Below are positions 1-12,115 of a DNA stretch of 64,000 nucleotides, piece by piece. The notes beneath the pieces were generated by a model. It searched no databases. It saw nothing but the letters and a program-made list of their open reading frames with translations, and was not told the DNA's origin. Position 1 is the stretch's first letter. Every line of letters starts with the position of its first letter. The position numbers and the translations under genes were made by a program. This stretch comes from Neurospora intermedia (Eukaryota > Ascomycota > Sordariomycetes > Sordariales > Sordariaceae). The stretch spans positions 434,001-498,000 of the forward strand of contig BTPP01000004.1 in NCBI GenBank assembly GCA_037102815.1, in the 5' to 3' direction.

Positions 1-924
1 AAGTTGTATAAGTACCCTTTTTTTTCTACCTCTTCCGTTGGGCGTCTAACGGCCTAAAGTTGGAGCTCCCTGCCGGGGTAGGCCGAGCCCTAGTAGCGGT
101 AATATCTATCGGTTCCCCCTTATCGATATAGACGGCGGTATTAGAGTACCCTGCGCTCCCCCTAAGAAAGTTATTGCCGTTTAAACGCCGAAGGAAGCTA
201 TAGAGCTCTAAGTAGCTATTTAGTACTTCCGGCCGTTTATGGAGGCGCCCGAGCTACTTATCGTTTAAGGAGGATATTAATAAGTTAATAATAGTTTAGT
301 TTAGCTATATATTAACTTTAGTTCGATATAAAACTTTTTTAAAGTAAATAAGAAAATAGGATATAGACTCTCGAAATTTCTATTATAAAGTAAAGAATTC
401 GAAGCTAGCCTTCTTATTTTAGTTAATTTTTCTATAGTTAATTCGGAGTTTCTCGAGAAGCCCGGCCGGTATCCGGTTAGTTAGAGACTACGCAAAGGAA
501 AATAGAGTCCGGCGAACGGTTAGTAAAAGGTTAGAATAGAAGTAATAGAATTGGGCCTCCAAATTACCAATAGTATAACCGTCAACGTAAAACTTAGCCT
601 CGGCCGTATAGATCTACAAATCCAGCTCTTTCTTATCGCCGGTATATTTATTAAGGTGCGGAAGCACCGGCTTCGGGGTACTAGAGGATTCGGTTCCGGA
701 GGCTTTCAAAATAGCTAGCTCGTTAATTAAAACTTGGATAGCTATAGCGAATTACTATTAGCGCTCGGAAGTGTTTTGAGCCTACGGAATCGAAGCTATA
801 GCGATACAGCAAGGTAAAAAAAAGTTAGCGGCTAGAGAACTCTTTAGGCAATTGGAGAAACCGGCGCGGCGAGTATACTAGAGACCGCTGGGGAGCTGGA
901 GTATTGAAAAGAGGGTCGATTATA
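1..924 (-). mobile_element. Ty3/gypsy Gag relic (element X, 5' part)
   Basis: Read on the minus strand from about 750 downwards, the broken translation keeps the pattern of a fungal Ty3/gypsy Gag capsid. A Pro-rich lead ends in a K-Y-T-G-D segment, followed by AKFYVDGYTIGNLEAQFYY and a region with repeated Leu/Arg. Stops and transitions interrupt it. It lies directly inside the LTR at 925-1260, as expected for the 5' end of an element transcribed on the minus strand that continues beyond the window. It appears to be inserted into copy A, whose homology to element B starts at 1261. Confidence 0.65.
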
Positions 925-1260
925 ATGTAAGGGAGCTATAAGGTTTGTACGTAGGTAGGCCTTGTAAAGAGCTTGAAATAATCGACAAAGAGGAAAAGGA
1001 AGGTTTGTACTAGTAAGGTATAGAGCTTCCAGCTAAATATACGAAAGAGATGCATGGGTATCGAAGGTGCTAGAAATACTAAGAATGCCAAGGCTAGAAA
1101 TGTGGCCCGTACGGCGCCCCGAGGGATGTACCCAATAGCACGCAGTACATCCGGTGCTAAGACGGCTGCCGATAGCCGACCGACCGATGCACCCAACTAG
1201 AAGGCGCGCTTGGCTTACACACAAAGCCAGGCATTACCTCTGGGCGCCAGCCCCGTGACA
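925..1260 (-). repeat. Probable 5' LTR of element X
   Basis: A GC-richer island bounded on the minus strand by TGTCACGGGG at 1260 and ...CTTACA at 925, the TG...CA ends of an LTR. Its outer end abuts exactly the point where copy A homology begins, and its inner side faces the Gag relic. It is far less mutated than the internal sequence. The inner boundary is my best reading and could be off by several bases. Confidence 0.6.
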
Positions 1261-3509
1261 GTACCCGACGTAGAATTTAACTATTACCCCTTTAGAAATA
1301 ATACCTTTAATTATTTTATTAGTAAAAATAAGCTTTTTTATTTAACAGAGGTAAAAATAAAGGAAATTATATTTAGTAACGAATAAGCAATTAATAAAGG
1401 TAAATATAAAATAGCTAGAATTAATAAAAGTAATATAATAAACTTTATATAATCTAATTATAATATAAAAAGATAAAAATATTAAATTTAAGGAAGTAGA
1501 ACTATTTAATAATTATATTTTAACCTCCTCCAAACCCTTTAACTTTAAAAAGTCTAAAATTCGTCTTTATAATAACAATAGGAAAGGCTTTTATACGCAA
1601 TTGGGTATAGAGGCTAAACGTTTTCCGGTTTATTATAGTATTTATTACTAATTATAGTAATAGCAACAGCTATAATTAGGGTAGCAGCGGCGGCGGCGGC
1701 AGCGGGTACAACTTCGACAGTACGGACTTCCTCTTTATTATAACGACCCTTACCCCTTCCTCTACCTTTATTCTTCTTACTCTTATTATATTAAGGACTT
1801 TAAAAATTATAATTAACTAAAGCGAAATAATTATAGGCAATATAACTATTACTATTATAATAACGGTATTTACCTTTATAAGTACACTAATTAAGAATAT
1901 CTTTATAAATAAAAATAGCGAAGTTAATAGTATTAAAATCTATTTTATTACTACTCTAGCTAATAGGAATATCGTCGGCACTACGAGAGCTAACGCCGCC
2001 CGTATTAGTATTGGTACTACTAGAGCTTCTATTTATAGGGACGCTATTACTAAAAATATAGGTATTTATTTTATAGTAATAATTAGTATCCTCTAAATTA
2101 CCGGCGATTATACGGCAGATTATAAATTATTTTTTAAAATCGTTAGACTCGGGAAGGTTACAATATACGAAAGTATTATAGAGGCGCTTATTAATCTTAT
2201 TATATAGGTAGTAGACCTTTATAGAGTTATTAAGGCTATAGAAATTTATTAAATTAGTAAGCTCTAATTCGAATTCTATAAAAAATATATTCTTTATAAA
2301 GAACTCCTCAAAACAACGATTAACGTCTATCTTTAAATTAACGTTCTAAAAATAGGTAATTAGGTATTCTATAAATTCGGCGCCTATCTTCTAACATTAA
2401 AAATCTATATCTCCTCCGTTCTAAATAATATCTAGATTATCCTAAATACCGGATAGAATTTTAAGGCCTGATAGTATAACGGTATAAATAATTTTAATAT
2501 CCTTATTAATATAAAGGAGGGGGTCGTACTTCTATTAGAATTAAATATAAAAACGCTATACTTTAAAAATTTCGCACTAATAAACGGTATTAACGTTCTC
2601 TTTACTAATAAAAATCGGCGGATTTTTTACAATCTATTTTAAAGATAATATTTTACCTATACTAGTAGCGGCGCTAAATACTTTAGTAAAGTTATTATAT
2701 AAGGACCTAATATTAGCACTATAGGACTTAAGTGCGGTGTAATTTATAGTAAAATTGTTAAACTTCTTCTAAAAAGTATTAAATTCGGTTATTAAATTAA
2801 AATAATTAAGGTTCTTCTAATTAAAATTATTTTAAACCTTAATAACTACTATACGGGCAATCTTTAATTCGTTTTCGCTATATTCGAAGTTAATAGCAAT
2901 ATCCTCGTACTAAGCGAAATTATTATAATAAAAGCAACTAAGCGGGGCGATAATCAATTAGAAAGTAAGGTTTTAAATAATATTGTTAGTTATATCGAAA
3001 TAAGTATAGAGAATAGCCTTCTTTTTTTTATTATTATTAATACCAATAAGAAGGTTATTAATTACTACTAAAGGGAGGAGCTCAATAAATATTATTTAAT
3101 AAACAGCGATATCGGTAGTACTAATAATTTCGTTAAATACTTTATAAATATCGTTTAAATTAAATAATATACTCCTAAGAGGGACACCGAAATTAATAAG
3201 ATTATTAATATTATTAATAAGTAAGAAGGATACGCAGTCACTACTCTCGTTAATAAATATAAGAAAGATAATTGTATAAAGCGGTCTCTTATCCCTTAGA
3301 TAAAGAGTATTTACTTTTATTTATTAAATAAAGGGAGCGAGACTAGGATTGTAACTATTGTAATTACAATTGTCGAAGTTTCGGGGTACTAGACTCGGCG
3401 ATTCGTTAACGAGGTAATTCCTATACGTGCGCGCTAATATTAAAAATCGATTGCGCAATAAAAGAAAGGTTTTGCGCTATAAATGTAATAGTTAAAAGGT
3501 GTAATTAAC
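1261..3509 (-). mobile_element. Truncated Ty3/gypsy copy A, internal 5' (gag) region
   Basis: Aligns end to end with 9599-11854 of element B. Example: ACCCGACGTAGAATTT at 1263 against ACCCAACGTAGAACTT at 9601; differences are almost all transitions. The match ends on the right with an LTR (3510-3769) and on the left at the outer edge of the element X LTR. So this is the 5' half of a second copy of the B family, cut by insertion of X. Its pol half is not in the window. Multiple stops in all frames. Confidence 0.85.
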
Positions 3510-3769
3510 TATTACGGGCAAAGGGTAGATGGTAGATGTAATTATGCGTAATTGTACGAAGGAGAAAGGAAGAGAAGTACGTACAGCCGAGTGCCCGGAA
3601 GGCTGGCCTTATAAAGGCGACCGCCGGCGGGTCTAACCGACCCGCGGCAGGCAGCGTTCTAACTAATTAGCTGCCGGCAATTCGCCGGTAGTAATAATAG
3701 TGTACAGCAGTCTTAAAAGCTGCTGTACGCTGGCACCAGGCACAAGGCACACAGGCTAGCCCTATGACA
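3510..3769 (-). repeat. LTR copy 1 (5' LTR of copy A)
   Basis: About 260 bp, nearly identical to 4911-5166 and 11855-12110. On the minus strand it starts TGTCATAGGGCTAGCC at 3769; the other end reads as the complement of TATTACGGGCAAAGGG. It contains three consecutive hairpins (about 3622-3648, 3671-3691, 3702-3728). It faces copy A internal sequence on its left and a different relic on its right. Confidence 0.9.
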
Positions 3770-4910
3770 AATTTAGTATTTTATATACCGAATAAAGGGA
3801 CTAAGAAAGGGCTTTATTATTACTATATAATTATTTATTATTATTAGTACCGATAGATTTAATAGCCTTAATAATATATTTAGTAAATAGAGCCTTTAAG
3901 GCCGGAGCGTCGATTATTAGTTTATTAATACTATCCTTCTATTTAGCTCTTTATTTAATTAAAGACTCTTCGATTTCTGTAGCCCTTTTAGCCTTATTTA
4001 ATATAACGGGTACCTAAATAATTTTTCTAAAATCGTTTCGCTTCGGTAAGATAATATACTTTTAATTGAATTTAGAAATGAAAGTACTATATTTAGGGCC
4101 TAAGTTCCTAATAAAATAATCGATAATAAAAACGTCGGGTAAATAACAATAGTTAGAATCCTTTTTAGCGAACTTATACTAGATCGTTTATAAGTAATTT
4201 ATAAAATTAGTAATATTATTATAGTTACTAAAGGTAGTAACGTAGAAACGAATTATTACTTTAATAAAACCTTTAGAATCCTACGGGTAATAATAATTAA
4301 ATACTTATTAAAAGGCCTCTACGACCGTTTTTGGGTCGAATACCTTAAATTTATTATAAATAGTTGGAGCGAGTTTACTAATAAAAAAATTAAGCTACTA
4401 ACGCTATTTAGTATACCAATCTTCAATTTTATTTTAATATTTCTATTTAGGAATACCGGAATAGTAAATAAGGGGATTAGGGTTAAAGATAATATCGAAT
4501 TTAGATTGTACTACAATATAAATAATAAGGGCGTAGCGTTAAATAATATAATTATTTCCTCCTCTAATAAAAATTAAAATAGCGAAAATTTCATTAAAAT
4601 TTTTATTAGGTATAATTATAATTTTATTATTTAATTTATTTAGGCGCTAGAACGCAATAGTAATAGCAACGGCGGGGGAGCGGGAGCGGGAGCGGGAAGA
4701 GGAGTCGTAGTTATAAAGCCTTAAAATTCAATAAAATTAGAAGGTGAGAATAGTACTAAACTTTAAGTAAAGTTAGAAAGAATAATAATAAAGGAAGGTA
4801 GTAATATTATAATAAAGGTAGAGTTTTAAAAGGATTTGTAAAAGATTTAAGGAGCGATTTCTTTTAAAAGGTTAGGGAAATTATAATAATTAAAATAGTA
4901 ATAGGTAGAA
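3770..4910 (-). mobile_element. Possible Ty1/copia Gag relic (element E), target of element B
   Basis: AT-rich, stop-riddled DNA between copy A and element B. On the minus strand around 4,400-4,050 one frame keeps a copia-type Gag pattern: a K-F-K-V-F-D-P-K-T-V-V-E-A-F segment and, further on, YFIRNLGPKYSTFISKFN. The relic is interrupted at 4910 by element B, so its other part should resume at 12116. A short (GGGAGC)n-like run lies near 4,675-4,700. Assignment rests on short motifs only. Confidence 0.45.
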
Positions 4911-5166
4911 TATCACAAGCAAAGGGTAGATAGTAGATATAATTATACGTAATTGTACGAGGGAGAAAGGAAGAGAAGTGCAGCCGAATGCCCGGAAGGC
5001 TAGCCTTATAAAGGCGACCGCCGGCGGGTCTAACCGACCCGCGGCAAGCAGCGTTCTAACTAATCAACTACCAGCAATTCGCCGGCAGTAATAATAGCGT
5101 ACAACAGTCTTAGAAACTACTATACGCTAGCACTAAACACAAAGTATATAGGCTAGCCCTATAATA
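4911..5166 (-). repeat. LTR copy 2 (3' LTR of element B)
   Basis: 256 bp. The outer end, TATCACAAGCAAAGGG on the plus strand, follows the TAGAA duplication. The inner end CCTATAATA corresponds to the CCTATGACA of the other copies with RIP-type changes, and abuts the polypurine tract. It is the most mutated of the three copies. Confidence 0.9.
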
Positions 5167-5689
5167 CTTCCCCGGACTAAAAGAAGCTATATAATTAACT
5201 AATATTATATAAAATAATAGAAATCCCTATTAAACAAACAGTCCGCTCTCGAAAAGCCTTTACCACCGCTAGTAATTATTATTATAACCTCCGCTACAAA
5301 ATTAGAACCTCCCGCTCTACCTCCTTTTCCTTCTCCCTCCGCCTTTTTTCTACTACCGCCTAAGCCGGTAGGTATAACGCCTCCAAATATCCGTCGTAGA
5401 AGGCCCGTACAATATTAGAAGCTATAAATATATCGGCGCACAATTATTATAATAATATATATAAGGGTACTTAAACGACGAAATATTCCTAACAACCCTT
5501 ATTATTCTTCCAGTATTTATCGATCCTCTCGAATTTATATTCTACAAAATCCTCCCTATTATCGGTCCTCCTTATAATTCGGCTATAATTAGTACGAACG
5601 TCCTATTCCTCCACGTCTATCTATCCTAATAAACCCTCCTTATCCTACAATTTAACCTTATTAATATAGAATATTAGACTATACTTTAT

Positions 5690-5830
5690 ATTAATTAAAA
5701 GTTTAAATATAATTCAATAACTATCTACTTTAAAGATTTCGAATAGTCCCTTAAAAAAGGGTATAAACTTAGTATAGGGGTAGCTAGTATCGAAATTCTT
5801 AATATTAAAAAGGACCCTATCCCCCTTCTT
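5690..5830 (-). pseudogene. Ty3/gypsy integrase C-terminal remnant (element B)
   Basis: On the minus strand one frame reads KKGDRVLFNIKNFDTS followed by a T-K-F-I-P-F-F-K-G-L-F-E-I pattern. This matches the conserved G-D-x-V-x-L...K-L-x-x-K-x-x-G-P-F-x-I block that ends fungal gypsy integrases. The catalytic core should lie between about 6,600 and 5,850, but is too decayed for me to place its DDE residues. Confidence 0.65.
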
Positions 5831-7259
5831 ATATTTCAGTACATTTAATTAATAAATATTTATATTATTCTTATAATACTATTAAACCTATTATATTTAA
5901 TTCGTAATAAAGTTTAATACTTATTTAAATTAATTAATTAATTCGTTAGCCTTAAAATACTCAATTTATTATACTACTAATATCTTTAGCGGGTATAATT
6001 TAATTAATTTAATACCTATATAGGGGTAGAAACTATAGTTAATAAAGAAGGGGGAAATATTAATAATTTTAAAAATTAAGTTATTCCTAACGAACTCCGT
6101 AATTAGTAACTAATTTACCCAATTATCCTATACCTAATTAATATAGAGGCGAAAGTATTTCTCTATTTTAATATTAATATATTCAATCTAATTATTAATA
6201 GTAGGGTAGAAAATAGAGGAGGGTTTAAAAGCAACCTCCAAACGTAATAATAAGGCTCTCCAAAATTATAAAATAAATTAAGTACTACGGTCAAAAATAA
6301 TAGAATCTAATAAACTATAAATATTATAAATTCTCTCTATAAAATATTCTACTAATTCCTCCGCCGTTAAATTTATAGTAGGGATATAATACTATATCTT
6401 TATTAATTAATTAATAATAACAATAATATATTTAAAATCTTATCCGCAATATAAATAGGGCGTAAATAGAATAACGTAATTAATTAAAATATCCTTCTAT
6501 AACGCGAATAATACTACTAATAATTTTAAAAAACTATAGGAGGCGTATTATAATAGCTTAAACTTAGTATATATTAAATAAACTTTATAATATAATTAAA
6601 TTATAATATATATTCCTAATTAAAAGAAAGATCGTAATAATAGTAAATAAATCTTTTTACAACCCGGGTAATTAATAGCAGACGAATTATAAATATATCG
6701 GAAGAGCGAAAGATAAAGTTCTATATTAATAGGGTCGACGAGGATAGCGCTACGGAAGTACGCCTATCCTTAAATCGCTTAATATTTAACGAAAGGAACT
6801 TATTTTATATAATCTTTAACTTCTTTAAACTATACTCGGCAGTTAAGGTCTAATAGGTATACAATAATATTCTAAAGTATTATCGACTTTTTATAACCCT
6901 CTACTACTAAATTATCTATTAACTTTTCGTCTAATACCTCTAAATTATAAATATATTCGGTACTAATATTAACCTCCTTACCTCCGTCCTCCAAAATAAA
7001 CGCCCCATTAATAAAAATATTATAATCGAATAAAACTTTATTTTTAATTAACAGCCTCTCATCGGCTTTATCCTTAAATAAATCCTTTAACTTCCTACTT
7101 AGTACATTAGAACGTACTTACAAAAATCCGGGGCGGTACTTAATAATAAAATTAAAACGGGAGAGGAATTAAAACTAACGTATATAACGGGAAGTAAATT
7201 ATTTATTAATTATAAAAATCTTTAAACTTCTATAATTAGTAAGGACTTCGAATAATTTT

Positions 7260-7420
7260 TAAGTACCCTCTAATTTAAAACGCTATTCTTCGAAGGCTTT
7301 AATAATAGCGAATAACTCCTTATTATAAATATTATAATTATATTCGGCCGAAGAATATTATTAATTAAAATAAACAACCGGGTATAAAATTCCCTTCTCG
7401 TTATACTAGGATAATGTACT
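7260..7420 (-). pseudogene. Ty3/gypsy RNase H remnant (element B)
   Basis: The minus-strand frame retains an L-S-Q...G-x-L-Y-P-V segment and then SAEYNYNIYNKELFAIIKAF, the typical A-E-x-N-Y-x-I-x-D-K-E-L-L-A-I signature of gypsy RNase H. The expected Asp before K-E-L is replaced by Asn, as G-to-A RIP would produce. Stops lie inside. Confidence 0.75.
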
Positions 7421-7819
7421 ACCGTAAGTCTAATTCGAAGCGTCCGTCTTAATAACGGTCTATTTAGACTAATCGTAGATTTAAAGTATTAAATTACTAT
7501 TAAAAGCCTTCTTAAAGGTTTTAAAGGACTTTTAATATTAGTTAGTCTATTACTAATTAATTAACTTCTTTATTAATTCGTATAACGGACTAGCAATAAT
7601 TGAAAAGTATTTAATAAATTATCGGTAGAAATTAGTAAAGCTTAAGAAACGCTATAGCGCTCTCTTAATTTCTAGAATTTCCTAAATTACAACGGCGGAA
7701 ACTTTATCGGAGTCTATTTTAAATCCTCCCGGCGTAATAATTAAACCTAAGTATTTTATCCTTATAATATAAAATTTATACTTATTAATATCGATTTAAA
7801 GTCTTGCTTAAATTATCCG

Positions 7820-8240
7820 TTAGAAGACCTCCCTAATATAGCTCTCGTAATCTACTTCGTTATTTAAATAAATTAGGATATTATTAAAATATACTATTGT
7901 ATATATATTAAAAATATTATATAGAACGTTATTAATATAGTTCTAGAATATCCCTAGGGCCCCCTAGAGACCGAACGGGCAAATAATAGATTCGTAAAGG
8001 CCGAAATAAATTATAAATGCAATTAACTATTTATATCCTTCCTTTATACGGATTCAATTAAATACTACAATTATATTAAATTTAATAAAAATCCTTATAT
8101 AGCAAATAATATCGAATATCTCTTTAATTAACGGTAGCGGATAACGCAACTTTAATATCATATTATTAATACTTTAGTAATTAATACAAATATAAACGCC
8201 ACCGCCCGGCTTCTTTATTAAAAGAATAAAGAAAGTAACC
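7820..8240 (-). pseudogene. Ty3/gypsy reverse transcriptase remnant (element B)
   Basis: One minus-strand frame runs through the RT palm: KKPGGGVYICINYQSINN, RYPLPLIKEIF, an IKEGYK-stop-LIAFIIYFGLYESIICPFGL block, and the catalytic box near 7,880-7,888. There Y-x-D-D is changed to Y-F-N-N (both Asp codons GAC/GAT to AAC/AAT), followed by ILIY. At least three in-frame stops are present. Loss of the catalytic aspartates shows the enzyme is inactive. Confidence 0.85.
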
Positions 8241-9598
8241 GCCGATTAAAATAGGCGGATAAAACTCTTTCTCAAATTATTATTAATCTATTTTTTAATA
8301 ATACTAATTTTAATTAAAGATATACAATACGGCCTTATATTAGGCAGGGTCGTTCCTAGCTAAAATTCGATCTTATAATTATAAGATCGGTTAAGTAGGA
8401 CTTCTTCGGTTAGGGATAAAAGGAAGGCCGCTATTTTATTAATATAACGCCGTCCTTCTATCTTCTTTAAAATAATAATAATTTTATCTCTTATTTTAAT
8501 TAGATAGTCGGCTTTATTAAGGAACTTCCTTACATCTTCATTGGAAATTTTAATTAAATATATATACCGAATTATTTCTTTATAAAGAGGTGTATTTTAA
8601 TCGAATACGCCGGTTAAGTAAATTATTTTAATTAAAATCGCCACTTCCCAAAATTCCTTAGATAAGTAAACGCTAGTTAAATTATTAATAAAAGGGTAGA
8701 ATTAAGGAGGGAGACTTTCTTTATACTATTAACCGTCGCCGACTATAATATTTACAATTATTTCCTCAGTTAAATCTATATCCCGGATTTCTACTACAGT
8801 AATTAACCTTTCGAGCTTAGTATAATTCGTAATATATAGCTACAATTATTAAAATTCACAAACAAAATTAAAAGTAACTACATTAAATTCCTTAATATTA
8901 TTTAGTTTAATAGAAGAATTCGTATTAAAATTGCGGTAATAACCGGTACGGGGGCGCTTTATACTTATAGAAACGTACTAGCTATTAAAACGGATATAGG
9001 GTTTATAAAGTACTAGATTTTTAATTTTAATTAGAAGAATAATTGTACCGGTAATACCGACCTTAAATCCGGCCCTACTAATTATTAGTACTTTAATAGA
9101 GGGCGAAATAAGTTAGTAACTAGTTTAAATAGCAGATAAAATCGCTATAACCTCTTTTACCTTAAAAAGTAGTAGTAGCGGCGGCGGCGGTAGTAACAAT
9201 TCTATTTAAATAGAATTTATAACTCTACTTTATAAAGGGAGTACTAATATTAGTATATTTTTAATAAGGCCCGCAACCTCATCCTTTAGGGTTATTACCA
9301 TTATTAGTACTAGTACTTCTCTAATTATATTATATTTTAATAAAGGCTAGGGAATTGGGGCAACCCTACTATAGATAGCCGCGGCCGAAATCTAATTAGT
9401 AAAGACTCTCAGCGCTTCTAACTAATTTCTAGAGAGGTTAATAAATAAATATTATCCCTTATATATTAAACTAATAAAATATACCCCGTACTAATTGTAA
9501 TTAATCTCTAATTTATAATATTATATTTATAAGAATCCTAAAATAACCGGGTAGTTCCTCGAAATATTATAAATTAAAAAGGTGACTATTTTAATATA

Positions 9599-11854
9599 AT
9601 ACCCAACGTAGAACTTAATTATTACCCCTTTAGAAATAATACTTTTAATTATTTTATTAGCGAAAACGAATTTCTTTATTTAATAGAAGTAGAAACGAAG
9701 GAGGTTATATTTAATAACAAAAGAATAATTAATAAAAATAAACGTAGAATAGCTAAAATTAATAAAAGTAATATAATAAACTTTATACAATCTAATTATA
9801 ACGTAAGAGGATAAGAGTATTAAATTCGGGGAAGTAAAACTATTTAATAATTATATTTTAACCTCCTCCAAATCCTCTAACTTTAAAAAATCTAAAATTC
9901 GTCTCCATAATAATAATAAGAAGGGCCTCTATATACAATTAAGTATAGAAGTTAAGCGTTTTCCGGCTTATTATAATACTTATTACTAACTATAGTAATA
10001 GTAGCAGCGGCGGCTATAATTAGGGTAGCGGCAGTAGCGGTGGTAAATATAACTTCAGTAGCGCGGACTTCCTTCCTATTATAACGACCTTTACCTCTTC
10101 CTCTACCTTTATTCTTCTTACCCTTATTATACTAAGGACTTTAGGAATTATAATTAACTAAAGTAAAATAATTATAAGCAATATAACTATTACTACTATA
10201 ATAACAATATTTACCCTTATAGGTACATTAATTAAAAATATTTTTATAAATAAAAATAATAAAGTCGATAACGTCGAAGTCTATTTTATTACTACCCTAA
10301 CTAATAGGAACGTTATCAGCACTATAGGAACTAGCGCCGTCCGTATTAATATTAGTATTACTAGAACTTCCACCGGCGGAAATATTATTACCGAAAATAT
10401 AAGTATTTATTTTATAACGGTAGTCGGTATCCTCCAAATTACTAACAACTATATAGTAGACTGCAAACTATTTCTTAAAATCGTTAGCTTTAAGAAAGTT
10501 ACAATATATAAAAATATTATAAAAACGTTTATTAATCTTATTATATAAGTAATAGACCTTTATAGAATTATTAAGGCTATAAAAATTTATTAAATTAGTA
10601 AATTCTAATTCAAACTTTATAAAAGATATATTCTTTATAAAAAACTCCTCGAAGCGACGATTAGCGTCTATTTTTAAATTAATATTCTAGAAACGGGTAA
10701 CTAAATACTCTATAAATTCAACGCCCGTCTTCTAATGCTAAAAATCCGTATCTCCTCTATTCTAAATAATATCTAGATTATCCTAAATACCGGATAAAAT
10801 TTTAGGACCTAATAGTATAGTAATATAAATAATCTTAATATCCTCGTTAATATAAAGGAAGGGGTTGTACTTCTACTAAAACTAAATATAAAAATACTAT
10901 ACTTTAAAAATCTTATACCTACGAGCGGCACTAACGTTCTCCTTACCGGTAAAGATCGGCGGATTTTCTATAATCTATTTTGAGGATAATATTTTACTAA
11001 TACTAATACTAATATTAAATATTTTAATAAAATTATTGTATAAAGTCCTAATATTAGCGTTATAAAACTTAAGTATAGTATAATTTATAGTAAGATCGTC
11101 GAACTTCTTCTAGAGAGCGCTAAATTCAATTATTAAATTGAAATAATTAAAGTTCTTCTAATTAAAATTATTTTGAACCTTAATAGCTACTATACGGACA
11201 ATTTTCAACTCGTCCTTACTACGTTCAAAGTCGATAGTAATATCCTTATACTAAGCGAGGTTATTATAGTAAAAGCGACCGAACGGAGCGATAATCGAAC
11301 GGAAGGCAGGGTTTTAAATAATATCGTTAGCTACATTGAAATAGGCGTAGGGAACAACCTTCTTCTCCTTATTATTATTAATACTAATAAAAAGGTTATT
11401 AACTACTATTAACGGAAGGAGTTTAATAAATACTACTTAATAAATAGTAATATTAGTAATATTAATAACTTTATTAAATATTTTATAAATATTATTCAAA
11501 TTAAATAGTATATTCCTAAGAGGGGTACCGAGGTTAATAAAATCGTCGGTACTACTAATAAGTAAAAAGGACGTATAATTACTACTCTTGTCGTTAAATA
11601 TAAAAAAGATAATTGTACGAAATAGTTTTTTATTCCTTAAATAAAAAATACTTACCTTTATTTACTAAATAAAGGGAGTAGGACTAAAGCTGTAATTATT
11701 GTAACTATAATTATTAGTCGGGGTTTTAGGGTATTAGACTCGGCAATTCGTTAACGAAGCGATTCCTATACGCGCGTAATAATACTAAAGATTAATTGCG
11801 TAATAAAAGAAAGGTTTTATACTATAAACGTAATAGTTAAAAGGTACAATTAAC
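9599..11854 (-). repeat. Internal gag region of element B, duplicated in copy A
   Basis: About 2.25 kb that aligns with 1261-3509. It lies between the 5' LTR of B and its pol region, so it should be gag. No intact frame remains; the longest run, about 80 codons near 11,173-11,412 on the plus strand, is antisense and without meaning. Confidence 0.85.
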
Positions 11855-12110
11855 TATTACGGGCAAAGGGTAGATAGTAAATATAATTATACGTAATTGT
11901 ACGAGGGAGAAAGGAAGAGAAGTACAGCCGAGTACCCGGAAGGCTAGCCTTATGAAGGCGACCGCTAGCGGGTCTAACCGACCCGCGGCAGGTAGCGTTC
12001 TAACTAATTAGCTACCGGCAATTCGCCGGCAGTAATAATAGCGTACAGCAGTCTTAGAAGCTGCTGTACGCTAGCACCAGGTACAAGGCACACAGGCTAG
12101 CCCTATGACA
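11855..12110 (-). repeat. LTR copy 3 (5' LTR of element B)
   Basis: 256 bp. The outer end CCCTATGACA is immediately followed by the TAGAA target duplication. It carries the same three hairpins as copy 1; the last one, GTACAGCAG...CTGCTGTAC at 12043-12069, is perfect. Confidence 0.92.
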
Positions 12111-12115
12111 TAGAA

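Larger units (their letters stand above)
4911..12110 (-). mobile_element. Full-length RIP-inactivated Ty3/gypsy retrotransposon (element B)
   Basis: A 7.2 kb element flanked by the 5-bp direct repeat TAGAA (4906-4910 and 12111-12115). It has LTRs at 4911-5166 and 11855-12110 and a polypurine tract (minus-strand CCGGGGAAG) just inside the LTR at 5166. Transcription is minus-strand: the gag region lies at about 11,850-9,600, reverse transcriptase at 8,240-7,820, RNase H at 7,420-7,260 and the integrase C-terminus near 5,830-5,690. The RT-RNaseH-integrase order is the Ty3/gypsy one. All domains carry stops and transition-type changes, so it is dead. A zinc-knuckle-like G/R/K-rich stretch survives near 10,070-10,130. 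Confidence 0.9.

Noticed and set aside
11173-11412. 79-codon open frame inside element B
   Set aside because: Starts with TTG, lies antisense to the gag region, and copy A has stops at the same place. A by-product of TA-rich mutation.
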